From the NCBI GenBank assembly GCA_020047885.1, contig JAIFNF010000328.1, forward strand, positions 1 to 9,402: 9,402 nucleotides of DNA, written 5' to 3'. Shown in pieces: positions 8,726 to 9,402 of the stretch. The notes beneath the pieces were generated by a model. It had not been told where the DNA came from, did no database searches, and saw only the letters and a list, made by a program, of their open reading frames with translations. The translations under genes and the position numbers were made by a program. The stretch is from Gammaproteobacteria bacterium. Its GTDB lineage: Bacteria > Pseudomonadota > Gammaproteobacteria > Competibacterales > Competibacteraceae. Each line of letters starts with the position of its first letter. The stretch's first letter is position 1.

Positions 8726-8768
8726 GGCAACTCGCAAAAAATAGTCCCATACCCTTCCTTCCAAACCT

Positions 8769-8857
8769 AGCCACGGAACAACACGGAACAACACGGAAAA
8801 AAACCAGAAGATCCTTCTTTTCTGTGTCTTCCGTGTCTTCCGTATCGTTCCGTGGCT
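8769..8857. repeat. 89-bp palindromic repeat, copy 2 (after icd)
   Basis: The outer 11 bp AGCCACGGAAC (8769-8779) match the reverse complement of 8847-8857. Inner pairing continues with a few mismatches and a bulge to a loop around 8800-8815. The left arm has three 10-bp units: CACGGAACAA (8772-8781), the same again (8782-8791) and CACGGAAAAA (8792-8801). The right arm carries the reverse units, with an extra TCTTCCGT-type unit compared with copy 1. It lies 43 bp after the icd stop and could serve as an RNA 3' hairpin that terminates or stabilises the icd message. It belongs to the same family as 6279-6350, in which the terminal AGCCACGGAA is identical. Confidence 0.85.
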
Positions 8858-8881
8858 TAATCCTTATACGCGGTCAAAGCG

Positions 8882-8911
8882 ATGATCCAAGCAGATCATT
8901 CGAGGGTTTTT
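8882..8911 (+). terminator. Small hairpin and T5 run before queE
   Basis: ATGATC (8882-8887) and GATCAT (8894-8899) form a 6-bp stem with a 6-nt loop, followed 7 nt later by GGGTTTTT (T5 at 8907-8911). The stem is A/T-rich and not directly next to the Ts, so it is a poor terminator candidate. I see no clear promoter for queE between it and the GTG at 8947. Confidence 0.2.
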
Positions 8912-8946
8912 AGTGCTTGCCTCAATGCTGTTTATGGGGTTGAACG

Positions 8947-9402
8947 GTGAAGATTTACCAAGTCAAGGAAATCTTCTACACCCTTCAGGGAGAAGGGGTC
9001 TGGACTGGGCGGCCGGCGGTGTTTTGCCGGTTTGCGGGCTGCAATTTATGGAGTGGGCGGGAGGCGCATCGGGCGACAGCGGTTTGCCGTTTTTGTGATA
9101 CCGATTTTGTCGGTGTTGATGACTCCGGCGGCGGCCAGTTTGCTACGCCGGAGGCGCTGGCCAACGCTATTGCAAAGCATTGGCCAGCACATAGTCCCCA
9201 CGCCCGGCCCTATGTGGTTTGCACGGGCGGAGAACCCCTACTGCAACTGGATCAACCGTTGATCGCCGCGTTGCACGCCCGGGGGATTGAAGTGGCGGTG
9301 GAAACCAACGGGACTTTGGCGGCGCCGTTCGGATTGGACTGGATTTGTGTCAGCCCCAAGGCCGCCGCGCCGTTGCGGCTGACCTGGGGCGATGAATTGA
9401 AG
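8947..9402 (+). CDS. queE: 7-carboxy-7-deazaguanine synthase (radical SAM), N-terminal part, cut by window end
   Basis: QueE rearranges 6-carboxytetrahydropterin to 7-carboxy-7-deazaguanine (EC 4.3.99.3) with SAM and a [4Fe-4S] cluster. The visible 152 residues run through the right edge; a full protein is about 210-220 aa. The start is GTG at 8947: an in-frame TGA lies at 8941-8943, and family homology starts at once (KIYQVKEIFYTLQGEG, then TGRPAVFCRFAGCNLWSG). A modest GGGGT ribosome site lies 7 nt upstream. Cluster cysteines are C32, C47 and C50, spaced CX14CX2C, rather than the radical SAM CX3CX2C; this extended loop is known from Burkholderia multivorans QueE. Also seen are FCDTDF (49-54), the SAM-binding TGGEPLLQ (93-100), VETNGT (118-123) and SPKA (136-139). 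It acts between QueD and QueC but is separated from them here by icd. Confidence 0.93.
   Translation, partial: MKIYQVKEIFYTLQGEGVWTGRPAVFCRFAGCNLWSGREAHRATAVCRFCDTDFVGVDDSGGGQFATPEALANAIAKHWPAHSPHARPYVVCTGGEPLLQLDQPLIAALHARGIEVAVETNGTLAAPFGLDWICVSPKAAAPLRLTWGDELK

Noticed and set aside
8769..8857. CRISPR-like array of CACGGAA units
   Set aside because: The units are 10 bp with no spacers, arranged as a palindrome, and there are no cas genes.
8913..9098. A 61-codon plus-strand frame starting before queE
   Set aside because: It overlaps queE in another frame, and queE is certain from its motifs.

Overview
The window is a G+C-rich, densely packed bacterial segment. It most likely comes from a gammaproteobacterium, or a close betaproteobacterial relative. 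The AlaA-type aminotransferase closely resembles the enterobacterial enzyme, the isocitrate dehydrogenase is the monomeric type, and QueE has the extended cluster loop known from Burkholderia. Genus cannot be assigned from the sequence alone.

Layout. (1) 1-134: the glycine-rich C-terminus of an RRM RNA-binding protein on the + strand, ending at a two-way terminator (159-186). (2) 206-1726, minus strand: alaA (alanine aminotransferase) followed 15 bp downstream by a small unrecognised gene. (3) 1727-1825: a divergent intergenic region with an alaA promoter inside a nested palindrome. (4) 1826-4015, plus strand: a double AAA+ ATPase of unknown function. (5) 4092-6217: queF, queC and a triple-repeat queD, tightly packed (queC and queD overlap by ATGA). 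(6) 6218-6487: an intergenic region with a large palindromic repeat, a small dyad and a likely promoter. (7) 6488-8725: monomeric NADP isocitrate dehydrogenase (icd). (8) 8726-8946: a second copy of the palindromic repeat. (9) 8947 to the window end: queE with a GTG start, cut off by the window edge.

How the genes work together. queD, queE, queC and queF encode consecutive steps from 7,8-dihydroneopterin triphosphate to preQ1, the precursor of the tRNA base queuosine: QueD makes carboxytetrahydropterin, QueE makes carboxydeazaguanine, QueC makes preQ0 and QueF reduces it to preQ1. The first enzyme (a GTP cyclohydrolase) and the late tRNA-acting enzymes (Tgt, QueA, QueG/H) are not in the window. 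The icd gene, with a related palindrome on each side, separates queE from the rest.

Most notable points. The queD product carries three tandem PTPS domains whose active-site residues have decayed in a complementary way, as if one chain encodes a whole trimer ring with one composite active site. The two palindromes around icd are built from 10-bp phased CACGGAA units. The palindrome over the alaA promoter may be an operator. No phage, CRISPR, transposase or defence genes were seen.
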